A DNA stretch of 64,000 nucleotides from an uncultured Prevotella sp. (GTDB lineage Bacteria > Bacteroidota > Bacteroidia > Bacteroidales > Bacteroidaceae): contig ONGP01000016.1 of assembly GCA_900317405.1 (NCBI GenBank), positions 1 through 64,000 of the forward strand. Reading direction: 5' to 3'. This document shows positions 18,552 through 27,688 of this stretch, in pieces. Both the position numbers and the translations under genes were made by a program. Below the pieces are notes generated by a model, which was not told the DNA's origin, made no database searches, and saw nothing but the letters and a program-made list of their open reading frames with translations. Numbering within the stretch: the first letter of the stretch is position 1; each line of letters begins with the position of its first letter.

Positions 18552-19055
18552 ATGAAAAAGTATCTTTTTACTATTAGCCTTTTGCTGCTCACTATCGCAG
18601 CTAGTGCCCAAGGTCTTGGTGTTTATATTCTCGACTATGATGGCGATTTTACTAATGTTCGTAATGCCCCTAAGGGTAAGATTGTGTTTAAATTGCCTGC
18701 TCGCGATGGAGTGATGATTGATGTCGACAAGGTTGTGAATGGTTGGTGGCATATCTGTTCAGAGTATGCAGGCTCTGGCGATGAGAATTATAAACTCACA
18801 GGCTCTACCACAGGCTATTGGATTCATAGTTCGGTAGTGGCAACAGGAACTCGTAATTATGGTGGTCAGAAGCTTACCCTGCGCAAGGAACCATCAGACA
18901 AGTCGGCTGCTATCTACTCATTTACTGATGAGCGCAATCTGCGTGTTCTTGATATCATGGGCGATTGGGTTAAGGTTCGTACACTCGATGGCAAATACAC
19001 TGGGTGGATAGATAGCGAATGGCTTTGTGGCAATTCCCTTACCAATTGCTGTTAA
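18552..19055 (+). CDS. exported protein with bacterial SH3-like domains
   Basis: 167 residues with a signal peptide (MKKYLFTISLLLLTIAASA, cleaved near AQG). Two SH3-like modules are suggested: VYILDYDGDFTNVRNAPKGKIVFKL near 25-50, and LTLRKEPSDKSAAIYSF with VKVRTLDGKYTGWIDSEWL toward the C-terminus. Such domains bind peptidoglycan or protein in the periplasm; no catalytic domain is present. Probably co-transcribed with the sigma factor gene 13 nt upstream. Function unknown. Confidence 0.8.
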   Translation: MKKYLFTISLLLLTIAASAQGLGVYILDYDGDFTNVRNAPKGKIVFKLPARDGVMIDVDKVVNGWWHICSEYAGSGDENYKLTGSTTGYWIHSSVVATGTRNYGGQKLTLRKEPSDKSAAIYSFTDERNLRVLDIMGDWVKVRTLDGKYTGWIDSEWLCGNSLTNCC

Positions 19056-19080
19056 TATATATTAAATTGCGCAACTATTC

Positions 19081-19111
19081 TTGGTCTTTATCTGAAGAAT
19101 ATATATCTTTG
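19081..19111 (+). promoter_or_regulatory. promoter of the dCache gene trio
   Basis: TTG (19081-19083) and -7 TATCTTTG (19104-19111) separated by 20 nt. Places a start site near 19118, ahead of both candidate starts of the first gene (GTG 19148, ATG 19178). Confidence 0.68.
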
Positions 19112-19147
19112 CAGATATATTACATCTAACTTGTTGAGATAAAGACT

Positions 19148-20161
19148 GTGAAACAGATATCTATTTCTACTGCAAATATGCAACGTATAAAAGTTTTGTT
19201 AACTGCATCAGTTGTTATACTGATAGCAGTTGGCGCATCGTATTGGGCTGTTTTTAAAGCACTGAATGCCGAAACCAATGTCCGCTATTCTGGATTGCAA
19301 AGCTATGTGGCGTCCGAATTGTGTCGAACTATAAAAGGTATGGAACTGAGTGCCGAAAACGTTTTTAATGAGGTCGAGAAACACCTTGTTTCGCCTGATG
19401 CCGTTATTGCAGCCCTTGAGAGCGAGTCCAATCTTAATCCTGACGTTCGTGGTTATTTTGCTGCATTCGAGCCCGAATTCTTTAAGGAAAAGGGAAGATG
19501 GTTTGAGCCATACGTTCATCATTCTGATAGTTCCAAATTCGAGATGACGCAGGTAGGCTCTGCTCGTCATGATTACACTCAGTCTAAATGGTATGTGCGA
19601 GCAAAGAATTTAAAAATGCCATTTTGGTCTGATCCGTATTATTACTACGATGGCACAAATATCAGCGGACACTATTGTACTTACGTTAAGCCAGTGTTTG
19701 ATTCTGAGGGAAAACTTGCTTGTGTGTGTGGAGCCGATATCACTTTCGAGTGGCTTTCAAAAGAGTTGCTCAATATCGATGACAGAAGCAGAAATGCTAA
19801 GCAGGTAAATATATATAGGCTTAAGCGCAACTTTGATTTCTACTCGGTGGTATTCGATAAGGATGGAACATGTTTGGTACATCCTCAAGATAAAAACGTA
19901 GTTATAACAGACGAGGTGATTCTTGGCAACTTGAATAATCACGTAGGTGGAGTAGTCGAGATGGATATCTGCGGCGTACCTTCAGTAGTTTATTATGGTC
20001 CTATTGAGGGGTTGGATTGGACTGTTGCTGTTATAGCTTCAAAAAGCGACCTGCAAAAACCATTTACCTATATGAGCATTATCCTTGCTCTGATTGCTGT
20101 TATAGGTATTGTTGCAGTTTGGTTTATATGTAGACGAATAAAGTATGCAGAAGAGGCTTAA
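19148..20161 (+). CDS. membrane-anchored dCache-like sensor protein without output domain
   Basis: 337 residues from GTG 19148 (327 from ATG 19178, which I consider equally possible). One N-terminal membrane helix (residues about 14-35), a periplasmic region of about 270 residues with dCache-like features (WYVRAKNLKMPFWSDPYYYY, then VKPVFDSEGKLACVCGADITFEWL, then FDKDGTCLVHPQ), a second membrane helix (about 308-328), and only 7 residues on the cytoplasmic side. It has no HAMP, kinase or phosphatase domain, so it can signal only through partners. Overlaps the next gene by 17 nt. First of three related genes; may act as a co-sensor or decoy subunit. Confidence 0.85.
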   Translation: MKQISISTANMQRIKVLLTASVVILIAVGASYWAVFKALNAETNVRYSGLQSYVASELCRTIKGMELSAENVFNEVEKHLVSPDAVIAALESESNLNPDVRGYFAAFEPEFFKEKGRWFEPYVHHSDSSKFEMTQVGSARHDYTQSKWYVRAKNLKMPFWSDPYYYYDGTNISGHYCTYVKPVFDSEGKLACVCGADITFEWLSKELLNIDDRSRNAKQVNIYRLKRNFDFYSVVFDKDGTCLVHPQDKNVVITDEVILGNLNNHVGGVVEMDICGVPSVVYYGPIEGLDWTVAVIASKSDLQKPFTYMSIILALIAVIGIVAVWFICRRIKYAEEA

Positions 20162-21626
20162 GATAAACTTACAGGTAGTAGGCGAGACGCTGTTGCTTTT
20201 GGCTTTGTCCCTGGGTTTGATATTTTATTTCTCGCACAAGGCACTTAAGCACGAGGCTTTGCTCGATGCCGAACAGACACTCGAGGCTACTGTGCAGGAT
20301 ATTGATAATATTCTGCTTAGTGTTGAACAGGCTACGGGTAACATTTACTACGATTTGTTGAATCACGTAAATGATTCTAGCCGTATGTATACCTATTGTC
20401 GAGAACTGGTTGAGAGTAATCCTAATATTGTGGGTTGTGCTATAGCATATAAGCCTGGCTATTTTGCTGGCAAGGATTTGTTTATGGTTTACGTTCATCG
20501 TAGAGGATTCTCTACCGACGTTAAATCCGATCTGGTTACTACCCATAAGTTTACTAATCGTCCTTATACAGAACAATTTTGGTATACCGAACCAATGAAC
20601 TCTGGCTATGTAGGATGGACAAACCCTCTTAAAGGAGATGATACCGAAAACGTTCCGTTGGTAACGTTCTGTCTTCCTTTTGCTGATGCAAGCGGTGAGC
20701 GTGTTGGTCTTATTGGTGTCGATGTTTCGATTAACCAGTTGTCAAAGATCGTTCTGCCTGCCAAACCTTCTGAGAATAGTTATAGCATACTGTTGGCTCG
20801 TAACGGATCGTTTATTGTACATCCTGACGAAAAGAAACTAGAATCACAGACCGTGTTCAATCAGATGAACGAAGGTGCAGACCCAAGTGTGCTCGAGGCT
20901 GCTGAGGCTATGGTAGCAGGCGAGAGTGGCATGAAAAACTTCAAGATGAACAATAAGGATTGGACTGTATTCTATAAACCCTTTAAACGTGTGGAGTGGG
21001 AGGGTAGAAGCCAAGGTCCGTTGGGCTGGAGTGTTGGCGTTGTATATCCTGAAGACGACGTCCATAGTGTACACAATAAGTTGCTGTTTTTTGTGATCGC
21101 TATCGCCATTGCAGGCATGCTTTTATTCTTCCTGCTTTGCAGTTGGGTTATCCGTCTACAGCTTAAGCCGCTTAGAATGCTTACTCGCTCGGCACAACAT
21201 ATTGCCGAAGGCGACTATAGCGAAATTGTTCCTGCTACAAATTGTGATGATGAGATTGGACATCTGCAGAATCGTTTCCACAAGATGCAACGTTCACTAC
21301 AGGAAAAGGTTAATGAACTTGAGCAAGAAACTGCCGAGCTTCATCATGACAGCGATATTCTCAGAGCGTCGTTTGGCAAGACTGAAGAGGCCGACAGAAT
21401 GAGAACCTCTTTCCTTCACTATATGACTAACCAGATGGCATTACCTTCTGAGAGCATCGATCGTAGTGTTACCACACTTTGTAACAACTATCACGACATG
21501 GCCAAGGACGAGATAGAAAAAGAGGTGACCAATATTGAACGTAAGAGTGAGACGATAGTTGAGCTTCTAAATCATATGGCTCACTTTACTGAAATGGAAG
21601 ATGGAAAGGAGGCCGACCATGAGTAA
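20145..21626 (+). CDS. dCache-HAMP protein ending in a degenerate HisKA-like helix, no ATPase domain
   Basis: 493 residues: membrane helix (11-30), dCache-like sensor (about 40-305, with WYTEPMNSGYVGWTNPL and VGLIGVDVSINQLSKIV), second membrane helix (313-337), HAMP (KPLRMLTRSAQHIAEGDYSEIV), a coiled coil (385-415) and a DHp-like helix FLHYMTNQMALPSESI. Aligned to the classical FLxxMSHExRTPLNxI, the phosphoacceptor His is Asn429. The protein stops about 65 residues later with no HATPase domain, so it cannot be an active histidine kinase. Overlaps both neighbours (17 and 8 nt). Probably a signalling partner of the third gene product; this is inference. Confidence 0.87.
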   Translation: MQKRLKINLQVVGETLLLLALSLGLIFYFSHKALKHEALLDAEQTLEATVQDIDNILLSVEQATGNIYYDLLNHVNDSSRMYTYCRELVESNPNIVGCAIAYKPGYFAGKDLFMVYVHRRGFSTDVKSDLVTTHKFTNRPYTEQFWYTEPMNSGYVGWTNPLKGDDTENVPLVTFCLPFADASGERVGLIGVDVSINQLSKIVLPAKPSENSYSILLARNGSFIVHPDEKKLESQTVFNQMNEGADPSVLEAAEAMVAGESGMKNFKMNNKDWTVFYKPFKRVEWEGRSQGPLGWSVGVVYPEDDVHSVHNKLLFFVIAIAIAGMLLFFLLCSWVIRLQLKPLRMLTRSAQHIAEGDYSEIVPATNCDDEIGHLQNRFHKMQRSLQEKVNELEQETAELHHDSDILRASFGKTEEADRMRTSFLHYMTNQMALPSESIDRSVTTLCNNYHDMAKDEIEKEVTNIERKSETIVELLNHMAHFTEMEDGKEADHE

Positions 21627-23526
21627 GAGATATCATCTTTTGTCGCGAAAGGTCACTGTTGGTGTTACATTGATGGCCGCACCTATATTTATTGTGGTGC
21701 TGGGTATACTTTATTTGCAGTCACGCTACCTGATACATCAGGAGGCTGTAGAGAGTACCACAAGTCTGCTTAATACTTCGCTTCAGCGAGTAATCAACTA
21801 TGTGAGCACAGTCGAGACTGGAGCAAAATCCAATGCTTGGATGATAGAAGAAAAATTCGATGAAGAACGTATGCTGGCTGTCTCGCGTCGTATAGTCGAC
21901 CTGAATCGCAACGTGGTTAGCAGTTCTATATTTGTGGTGCCAGGAGCACTGTCTAATCATCCTACGAAGTTTTCGGTATATTCAGTTAATACTGGCGATA
22001 CTATTTATACTACCAGTGAGCCTGAATTTGAGTATTTCGATAGGATGTGCTATACCAAGCCGTTAGAGACAGGTAAGGCTTGCTGGGTCGATCCGTTTAT
22101 TGATTTCACTGAGAGCAGAGTTGATCATAATCAGGCTATTGCCACATACAGTATGCCGCTTCGTCAGGCTAATGGTCGTATAGCAGGTGTTGTTGCTGTC
22201 GACCTTTCGTTTAGCAACATGGCCAAGATTCTCAATGATGTTTATTCGCTTTACGACAATGCATATTACATTCTGGTTGGTGCCGATGGTCGATACTTGA
22301 TACATCCAGACAGTACACGATTGTTTAATAAGACTATCTTTACAGATGTAGATCCTAAGATGGGAGCCGACCTAATAACATTAGGACACGAAATGACTGC
22401 AGGCAAACATGGTTCTTTGGAGATTAACCTCCATAATACCCAGTATCATGTGTGCTATGCTCCGGTGCCCAATACAGATTGGAGTTTGGCGCTGGTTTGT
22501 CCTGAGAACGACGTATTGTATGGTTTCGCTACGATTGGTTACGTGATGATTGCAATCATCATCGTTGGACTTCTGCTAATCATCTTGCTCATCAATCATA
22601 TTGTAAAAGAAACGCTTAGTCCTATTGGTCGTCTGCTCGAAAACACCCAACAGCTGGCCGAGGGAAATTATGACGAGCAGATACCAGAAGCCAAAGGCAA
22701 AGGTGTGATAGCTAAAATGCAGAATAGTTTTGCCCAAATGCAGCATGCGCTTAATGCACGTATGGGAATCCTGCGTAATAATGCCGAAGAAATACGCCAA
22801 CACAATGAGGAGTTGGCTAAGGCTCAGGAGCAGGCCGATGAAACAGTACGCCGCAAAAATTTGTTTATACAGCACGTAGCCCAGCAGATGCGTATGCCGC
22901 TTAATGTTATCACGGGCTTTGCTAATGTGCTGCGCGAGAGTTGTGATAATAGGGAAGCGATCGACGCAGAGCAGCTTAGCAGTATAGAATCGATGATGAA
23001 GAGCAATTCCGTCAACCTTAATCTTATGGTAGTTATGCTGTTTGACGCTTCTGAGCCAGAATCGGCCGAGGTGATGAAATGTAGCCGAAAGGATGAGGTC
23101 TCGTGTATCGATTTTGCTCAGGAGTGCATCAGATATACTACCAGTCACTTCCCAAATGCTAACATCAGTTTTTCTAGCGAAGTGCCCGAGGCCTTCTGTA
23201 TTCTTACCAATCGTTTGTATCTTATGCGCACTCTGCGCGAGTTGCTATATAATGCGGCTAAGTATACTGATGGAACAAACATCAAGTTGATAGTTACTCA
23301 GACTGATACAAAGGTGCGATTCACCGTACAGGATATTGGACCCGGACTGAAAATTGATGCTGATGAGCTGATATTCAAGCCGTTTGTTCGCGATGGCGAT
23401 CTGTCAGAAGGACTTGGTTTAGGTCTGCCGCTAGCTAAGCGACATGCCAAGAGTCTGGGTGGCGATCTTATATTCGATCCTGATTACCATGTTGGATGCC
23501 GTGTAACAATCGAATTACCTAAATAA
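21619..23526 (+). CDS. dCache-HAMP-HATPase sensor protein with Gln at the phospho-His position
   Basis: 635 residues. The start at 21619 is chosen over 21601 because GGAGG lies just before it and it gives a normal N-terminus. Membrane helix (13-33), dCache-like sensor (about 40-298, with CWVDPFIDFTESRVDHNQAI and GVVAVDLSFSNMAKIL), second helix (303-327), HAMP (SPIGRLLENTQQLAEGNYDEQI), coiled coil (380-412). The DHp helix FIQHVAQQMRMPLNVI has Gln422 where the phospho-His should be. The HATPase domain looks intact: N box ELLYNAAKYT (Asn545), G1 DIGPG (572-576), G2 GLGLGLPLA (598-606). Last gene of the trio, ending at a strong terminator. It either lacks kinase activity or phosphorylates another residue or protein. 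Confidence 0.88.
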   Translation: MSKRYHLLSRKVTVGVTLMAAPIFIVVLGILYLQSRYLIHQEAVESTTSLLNTSLQRVINYVSTVETGAKSNAWMIEEKFDEERMLAVSRRIVDLNRNVVSSSIFVVPGALSNHPTKFSVYSVNTGDTIYTTSEPEFEYFDRMCYTKPLETGKACWVDPFIDFTESRVDHNQAIATYSMPLRQANGRIAGVVAVDLSFSNMAKILNDVYSLYDNAYYILVGADGRYLIHPDSTRLFNKTIFTDVDPKMGADLITLGHEMTAGKHGSLEINLHNTQYHVCYAPVPNTDWSLALVCPENDVLYGFATIGYVMIAIIIVGLLLIILLINHIVKETLSPIGRLLENTQQLAEGNYDEQIPEAKGKGVIAKMQNSFAQMQHALNARMGILRNNAEEIRQHNEELAKAQEQADETVRRKNLFIQHVAQQMRMPLNVITGFANVLRESCDNREAIDAEQLSSIESMMKSNSVNLNLMVVMLFDASEPESAEVMKCSRKDEVSCIDFAQECIRYTTSHFPNANISFSSEVPEAFCILTNRLYLMRTLRELLYNAAKYTDGTNIKLIVTQTDTKVRFTVQDIGPGLKIDADELIFKPFVRDGDLSEGLGLGLPLAKRHAKSLGGDLIFDPDYHVGCRVTIELPK

Positions 23527-23530
23527 AAAA

Positions 23531-23560
23531 AACTCCCGAATCATATTCGGGAGTTTTCTT
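23531..23560. terminator. bidirectional terminator
   Basis: Perfect 11-bp stem AACTCCCGAAT / ATTCGGGAGTT with a 3-nt loop, T-rich on the plus side and A-rich before it. Separates the dCache operon from the convergent htpG. Confidence 0.88.
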
Positions 23561-23575
23561 TTTATGAGCATTCTT

Positions 23576-25630
23576 TTATTTAATCAGATCTACTGATCGC
23601 TTCAAGAATTTGTCGAGTGCCTCACCTTTTAGCATTCCGTTCTGCAGCAGAGCCAGATCGATAAGCTGGTGAACTACTGAGTTGCCCTTGGCGTAGTCGG
23701 CAATTACGGCCTGCTTCTTATCCTTCTGCTCCTGTACAGCCTTCTCGGCTTCAGCCTTTTGGTCCTTATCCTCCTGTGTCAACTCATCATACTTCTTCTT
23801 GTCTTGAGCAGCACGGATGGCAGCCAGACGAGCCTCCTGTCCCTTCAGTTCGGCCACGATAGGCTTCAGAGCCTCCCCAGTAGCAGCGCTGCTTTCGTCG
23901 AGCACCTTCTTAACCAGTGGATGGTCAGAGTTCAGTACCAGGTTGAACGAGTCAGGCATCTGTCCGTAGAATCCCATTCCAGGCTGGAACTTACTCATTT
24001 CCTTCATACGGCGCATATACTCGTTCTGAGTGATTATTACAGGACGACCCTCGGCACCGAGTGCGTCTACCTGAACCATAAACTCTGTGTGGTCGATTTT
24101 TGGCAGCTGAGTGCGGAATACTGCTGACAAATTGTCACTCTGCTCCTCGCTCAGGTTACTCTTTGGCGCATCGCTCTTCACAATCAGACGATCGATGATG
24201 TCGGCGTCTACACGTGTGAAGTGGCTCTTCTCAAACTTCTGCTCCAGAGTTTGGATAGTTGGAACATCCAATTGTCCGTCGAGCAGCAGTACGCTGTATC
24301 CCTTATCCTGAGCAGCTTTTATGTAGCTGTACTGCTCCTCCTTGTCTGTAGCGTAGAGATATACCAACTGGTCGTCCTTGTCCTTTTGATTAGCCTCTAT
24401 CAGAGTCTTGTACTCGTCGAAAGTGAAGTATTTGCCCTCAGTGTCCTTGAAGAGTGCAAACTCTTTAGCACGATCGTAGAATCCCTCTTCTGACAGAATT
24501 CCGTAGTTGATGAAGAGCTTCAGGTCGTCCCACTTCTCCTCGTACTCCTTACGGTTCTCGTTGAAGATAGCCTTCAAGCGGTCGGCAACCTTCTTTGTGA
24601 TATAAGTTGAAATCTTCTTAACCTCGCGGTCGCTCTGCAGATATGAGCGGCTTACGTTCAGAGGGATGTCTGGCGAATCGATTACACCATGCAGCAGAGT
24701 AAGGAACTCTGGAACGATACCCTCTACCTGATCAGTTACGAATACCTGATTGCAGTACAGCTGAATCTTGTTCTTCTGCAGTTCGATGCTAGACTTAATC
24801 TTTGGGAAGTACAGGATACCAGTCAGGTTGAATGGGTAGTCCACGTTCAGGTGGATCCAGAATAATGGCTCATCGCTCATGGGGTAGAGTGTGCGATAGA
24901 AACTCTTGTAGTCCTCGTCCTTCAGAGTGCTTGGCGTCTTAGTCCAAAGTGGCTCTACGCTGTTTATGATGTTGTCTTCGTCGGTATCTACTTGCTTGCC
25001 GTCCTTCCACTCGGTCTTCTTGCCGAAGGCTACGGGCACTGCCATAAACTTGCAGTACTTGTTCAGCAGTCCCTCCAGTTTGTACTTCTCAAGGAACTCC
25101 TTGCAGTCATCATCGATGTAAAGGATGATGTCTGATCCGTGATCCTCGCGCTCGGCATCGTCGATTTCGTATGCAGGACTTCCGTCGCAGCTCCACTTTA
25201 CAGCCTTGCTGTCTTCCTTCCAACTCTTTGTGATGATCTCTACCTTCTTTGATACCATGAAGCTAGAGTAGAATCCCAGTCCGAAGTGCCCGATGATGTT
25301 GTTGGCATTGTCCTTGTACTTCTCCAGGAAGTCGGTGACGCCCGAGAATGCAATCTGGTTGATATACTTGTCGATTTCCTCCTCAGTCATTCCGATACCA
25401 TGATCGCTGATGGTGATGGTACCTTTATCAGCGTCGAAGTTTACGCGAACAGTCAGGTCGCCCAGTTCGCCTTTGAACTCGCCCTGCTGTGCAAGAGTCT
25501 TCAACTTCTGTGTAGCGTCGACGGCATTTGAAACCATCTCGCGGAGGAATATCTCGTGATCGCTATAGAGAAACTTTTTGATAACGGGGAAGATGTTCTC
25601 GGTTGTAACCCCGATGTTACCTTTCTGCAT
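23576..25630 (-). CDS. htpG: molecular chaperone HtpG (Hsp90)
   Basis: 684-residue cytoplasmic Hsp90. N-terminal GHKL ATPase: FLREMVSNAVDATQKL with the catalytic Glu and Asn, ISDHGIGMT, and HFGLGFYSSFMVSKKVE (the glycine lid). The middle domain contains GVIDSPDIPLNVSRSYLQ, with the Arg that completes the active site. The C-terminal dimerisation domain is present with no MEEVD tail, as in bacteria. A charged KKKYDELTQEDKDQKAEAEK stretch near residue 625 is an extra compared with E. coli HtpG and fits Bacteroidetes versions. Monocistronic; no obvious heat-shock operator seen. Confidence 0.96.
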   Translation of the reverse strand: MQKGNIGVTTENIFPVIKKFLYSDHEIFLREMVSNAVDATQKLKTLAQQGEFKGELGDLTVRVNFDADKGTITISDHGIGMTEEEIDKYINQIAFSGVTDFLEKYKDNANNIIGHFGLGFYSSFMVSKKVEIITKSWKEDSKAVKWSCDGSPAYEIDDAEREDHGSDIILYIDDDCKEFLEKYKLEGLLNKYCKFMAVPVAFGKKTEWKDGKQVDTDEDNIINSVEPLWTKTPSTLKDEDYKSFYRTLYPMSDEPLFWIHLNVDYPFNLTGILYFPKIKSSIELQKNKIQLYCNQVFVTDQVEGIVPEFLTLLHGVIDSPDIPLNVSRSYLQSDREVKKISTYITKKVADRLKAIFNENRKEYEEKWDDLKLFINYGILSEEGFYDRAKEFALFKDTEGKYFTFDEYKTLIEANQKDKDDQLVYLYATDKEEQYSYIKAAQDKGYSVLLLDGQLDVPTIQTLEQKFEKSHFTRVDADIIDRLIVKSDAPKSNLSEEQSDNLSAVFRTQLPKIDHTEFMVQVDALGAEGRPVIITQNEYMRRMKEMSKFQPGMGFYGQMPDSFNLVLNSDHPLVKKVLDESSAATGEALKPIVAELKGQEARLAAIRAAQDKKKYDELTQEDKDQKAEAEKAVQEQKDKKQAVIADYAKGNSVVHQLIDLALLQNGMLKGEALDKFLKRSVDLIK

Positions 25631-25691
25631 AATTCTATTTATACTTATTTATTAATGTTCTGCCCTAGAATCTGCAAATACTATGCCAAAC

Positions 25692-25721
25692 AAAAAATCC
25701 CTCCGAAGTGAATCGGAGGGA
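25692..25721 (-). terminator. rho-independent terminator of rpsA
   Basis: Stem TCCCTCCGA / TCGGAGGGA (9 bp) with a 6-nt loop; on the minus strand it is followed by a run of six Ts (complement of 25692-25697). Lies 28 nt beyond the rpsA stop. Confidence 0.85.
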
Positions 25722-25748
25722 CTTGAAGTTTATAGGGTAGGGGATGAA

Positions 25749-27524
25749 TTACTTCTCGCCCTTATCCATCTTAGCTTTCAACTCAGCCAGCACATCGAGA
25801 TCACCGAGAGTTGTGCTAGCGGCTACGTTCTCGATCTTTGGTGAGTCGTTCTTACGAGCAGGCTTCTTAGCGGCCTTCTTCTCCTCACGAGCTGGATCCT
25901 CGAAGGTACGGCTGTGAGAGAGGATGATGCGCTTAGAATCCTTGTTGAACTCGATAACCTTGAACTGGAGAGTCTCACCAGCCTGAGCCTGTGAGCCATC
26001 CTCCTTAACGAGGTGCTTAGGAGTAGCGAAGCCCTCAACGTTCTCCTCGAGTGCGATAACGGCGCCCTTCTCGAGCATCTCGCTGATCTTACCCTCGTGG
26101 ATAGAACCTACAGCGTACTTACCCTCGAATACATCCCAAGGATTGTCCTCGAGCTGCTTGTGACCGAGTGAAAGACGACGGTTCTCCTTATCGATATCCA
26201 AAACTACAACCTCAATCTGCTCACCTACCTGTGTGAATTCTGAAGGATGCTTAACCTTCTTTGTCCAGCTCAGGTCGCTGATGTGGATCAGACCGTCAAC
26301 ACCCTCCTCGAGTTCAACAAATACACCGAAGTTGGTGAAGTTGCGAACCTTTGCAGTGTGCTTGCTACCAACAGGATACTTGGTCTCGATAGCCTCCCAT
26401 GGATCCTCGCGGAGCTGCTTGATACCGAGAGACATTTTGCGCTCGTCGCGGTCCAGAGTCAGGATAACAGCCTCTACCTCGTCGCCAACCTTCAGGAACT
26501 CCTGAGCTGAACGGAGGTGCTGGCTCCATGACATCTCTGAAACGTGGATCAGCCCCTCAACACCAGGCTGGATCTCAACAAATGCACCGTAGTCAGCAAT
26601 AACTACGACCTTACCCTTAACGTGGTCGCCCACCTTGAGCTCAGCATCCAGAGCATCCCAAGGATGTGGAGTGAGCTGCTTCAGACCGAGAGCGATACGA
26701 CGCTTCTCGTCGTCGAAGTCAAGGATTACAACGTTGATCTTCTGGTCGAGCTCAACTACCTTGTGTGGATCGTCTACGCGGCCCCAAGACAGGTCTGTGA
26801 TGTGGATGAGTCCGTCAACACCACCGAGGTCAACGAATACACCGTAAGAAGTGATGTTCTTAACAGTACCCTCGAGGATCTGACCCTTTTCGAGCTTACC
26901 GATGATCTCCTTCTTCTGTGCCTCGAGCTCAGCCTCGATGAGAGCCTTGTGAGAAACAACAACATTGCGGAACTCCTGGTTGATCTTAACAACCTTGAAC
27001 TCCATGGTCTTGCCTACGAACTGGTCGTAGTCGCGTATTGGGTGAACGTCAATCTGTGATCCGGGGAGGAATGCCTCGATACCGAATACGTCAACGATCA
27101 TACCGCCCTTAGTGCGGCACTTGATGTAACCCTGGATGATAGCGTCTGCCTCGAGAGCCTCGTTAACCTTCTCCCAAGACTGGCTCAGACGTGCCTTCTT
27201 GTGAGAGAGGATCAGCTGACCTTTCTTGTCTTCAGCACTCTCTACGTAAACCTCTACCTTGTCGCCGATCTTAAGATCTGGGTTGTAGCGGAATTCAGAA
27301 GCGGGGATGATTCCGTCGCTCTTGTAGCCGATGTTGACAACAACTTCCTTCTTGTCAATAGAGATAACTGTGCCCTCTACTACCTGATGGTCGGCAACCT
27401 TGTTCAGGGTTTCGTCGTAAGCCTTGTCGAGCTCTTCCTTGCTGATGTTAGCAACTGTTCCGTTCTCGAACTCGTCCCAATTGAAATCGTCGAGTGGCTT
27501 AACGTTCTTTGTTAATTCTGACAT
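25749..27524 (-). CDS. rpsA: 30S ribosomal protein S1
   Basis: A 591-residue multi-OB-fold protein that helps mRNA bind the 30S subunit. Six S1 repeats can be followed, the last four in the typical form (for example GTVKNITSYGVFVDLGGVDG followed by GLIHITDLSW, and AKVRNFTNFGVFVELEEGVDG followed by GLIHISDLSW). The C-terminus is Lys-rich, then acidic. In Bacteroidetes, where Shine-Dalgarno sequences are weak, S1 is expected to be especially important. It has a long structured leader (27525-27668), which may be where S1 regulates its own synthesis, and its own terminator at 25692-25721. Confidence 0.96.
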   Translation of the reverse strand: MSELTKNVKPLDDFNWDEFENGTVANISKEELDKAYDETLNKVADHQVVEGTVISIDKKEVVVNIGYKSDGIIPASEFRYNPDLKIGDKVEVYVESAEDKKGQLILSHKKARLSQSWEKVNEALEADAIIQGYIKCRTKGGMIVDVFGIEAFLPGSQIDVHPIRDYDQFVGKTMEFKVVKINQEFRNVVVSHKALIEAELEAQKKEIIGKLEKGQILEGTVKNITSYGVFVDLGGVDGLIHITDLSWGRVDDPHKVVELDQKINVVILDFDDEKRRIALGLKQLTPHPWDALDAELKVGDHVKGKVVVIADYGAFVEIQPGVEGLIHVSEMSWSQHLRSAQEFLKVGDEVEAVILTLDRDERKMSLGIKQLREDPWEAIETKYPVGSKHTAKVRNFTNFGVFVELEEGVDGLIHISDLSWTKKVKHPSEFTQVGEQIEVVVLDIDKENRRLSLGHKQLEDNPWDVFEGKYAVGSIHEGKISEMLEKGAVIALEENVEGFATPKHLVKEDGSQAQAGETLQFKVIEFNKDSKRIILSHSRTFEDPAREEKKAAKKPARKNDSPKIENVAASTTLGDLDVLAELKAKMDKGEK

Positions 27525-27668
27525 AATTTATAATTTGTGCCCCTCGTTTGTTTGTCGGGGCTGGGATCTGGACAGACGTTTACCAGACCATATTTAAAGG
27601 GTTAATAATAGATAGGAGCAAGCGCCTGTTCCGGCCCCTATTCCCCCTACGGGGGAGAAAATCGGGTG
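27525..27668 (-). promoter_or_regulatory. structured 5' leader of rpsA mRNA
   Basis: The 144 nt between the -7 box (27669-27676) and the rpsA start hold three possible hairpins on the minus strand: TCCCCC/GGGGGA near the 5' end, TCTGG/CCAGA in the middle, and GCCCC/GGGGC ending about 13 nt before the AUG. Leaders of this type often mediate autoregulation of ribosomal protein genes; here that is inference. Confidence 0.5.
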
Positions 27669-27676
27669 CAAAGGTA
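27669..27676 (-). promoter_or_regulatory. -7 box of rpsA
   Basis: The minus strand reads TACCTTTG, matching TAnnTTTG. No -33 box seen; the upstream side is a T/A-rich stretch and the 7-bp repeat at 27689-27723. Confidence 0.55.
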
Positions 27677-27688
27677 CTACTTTTTTAG

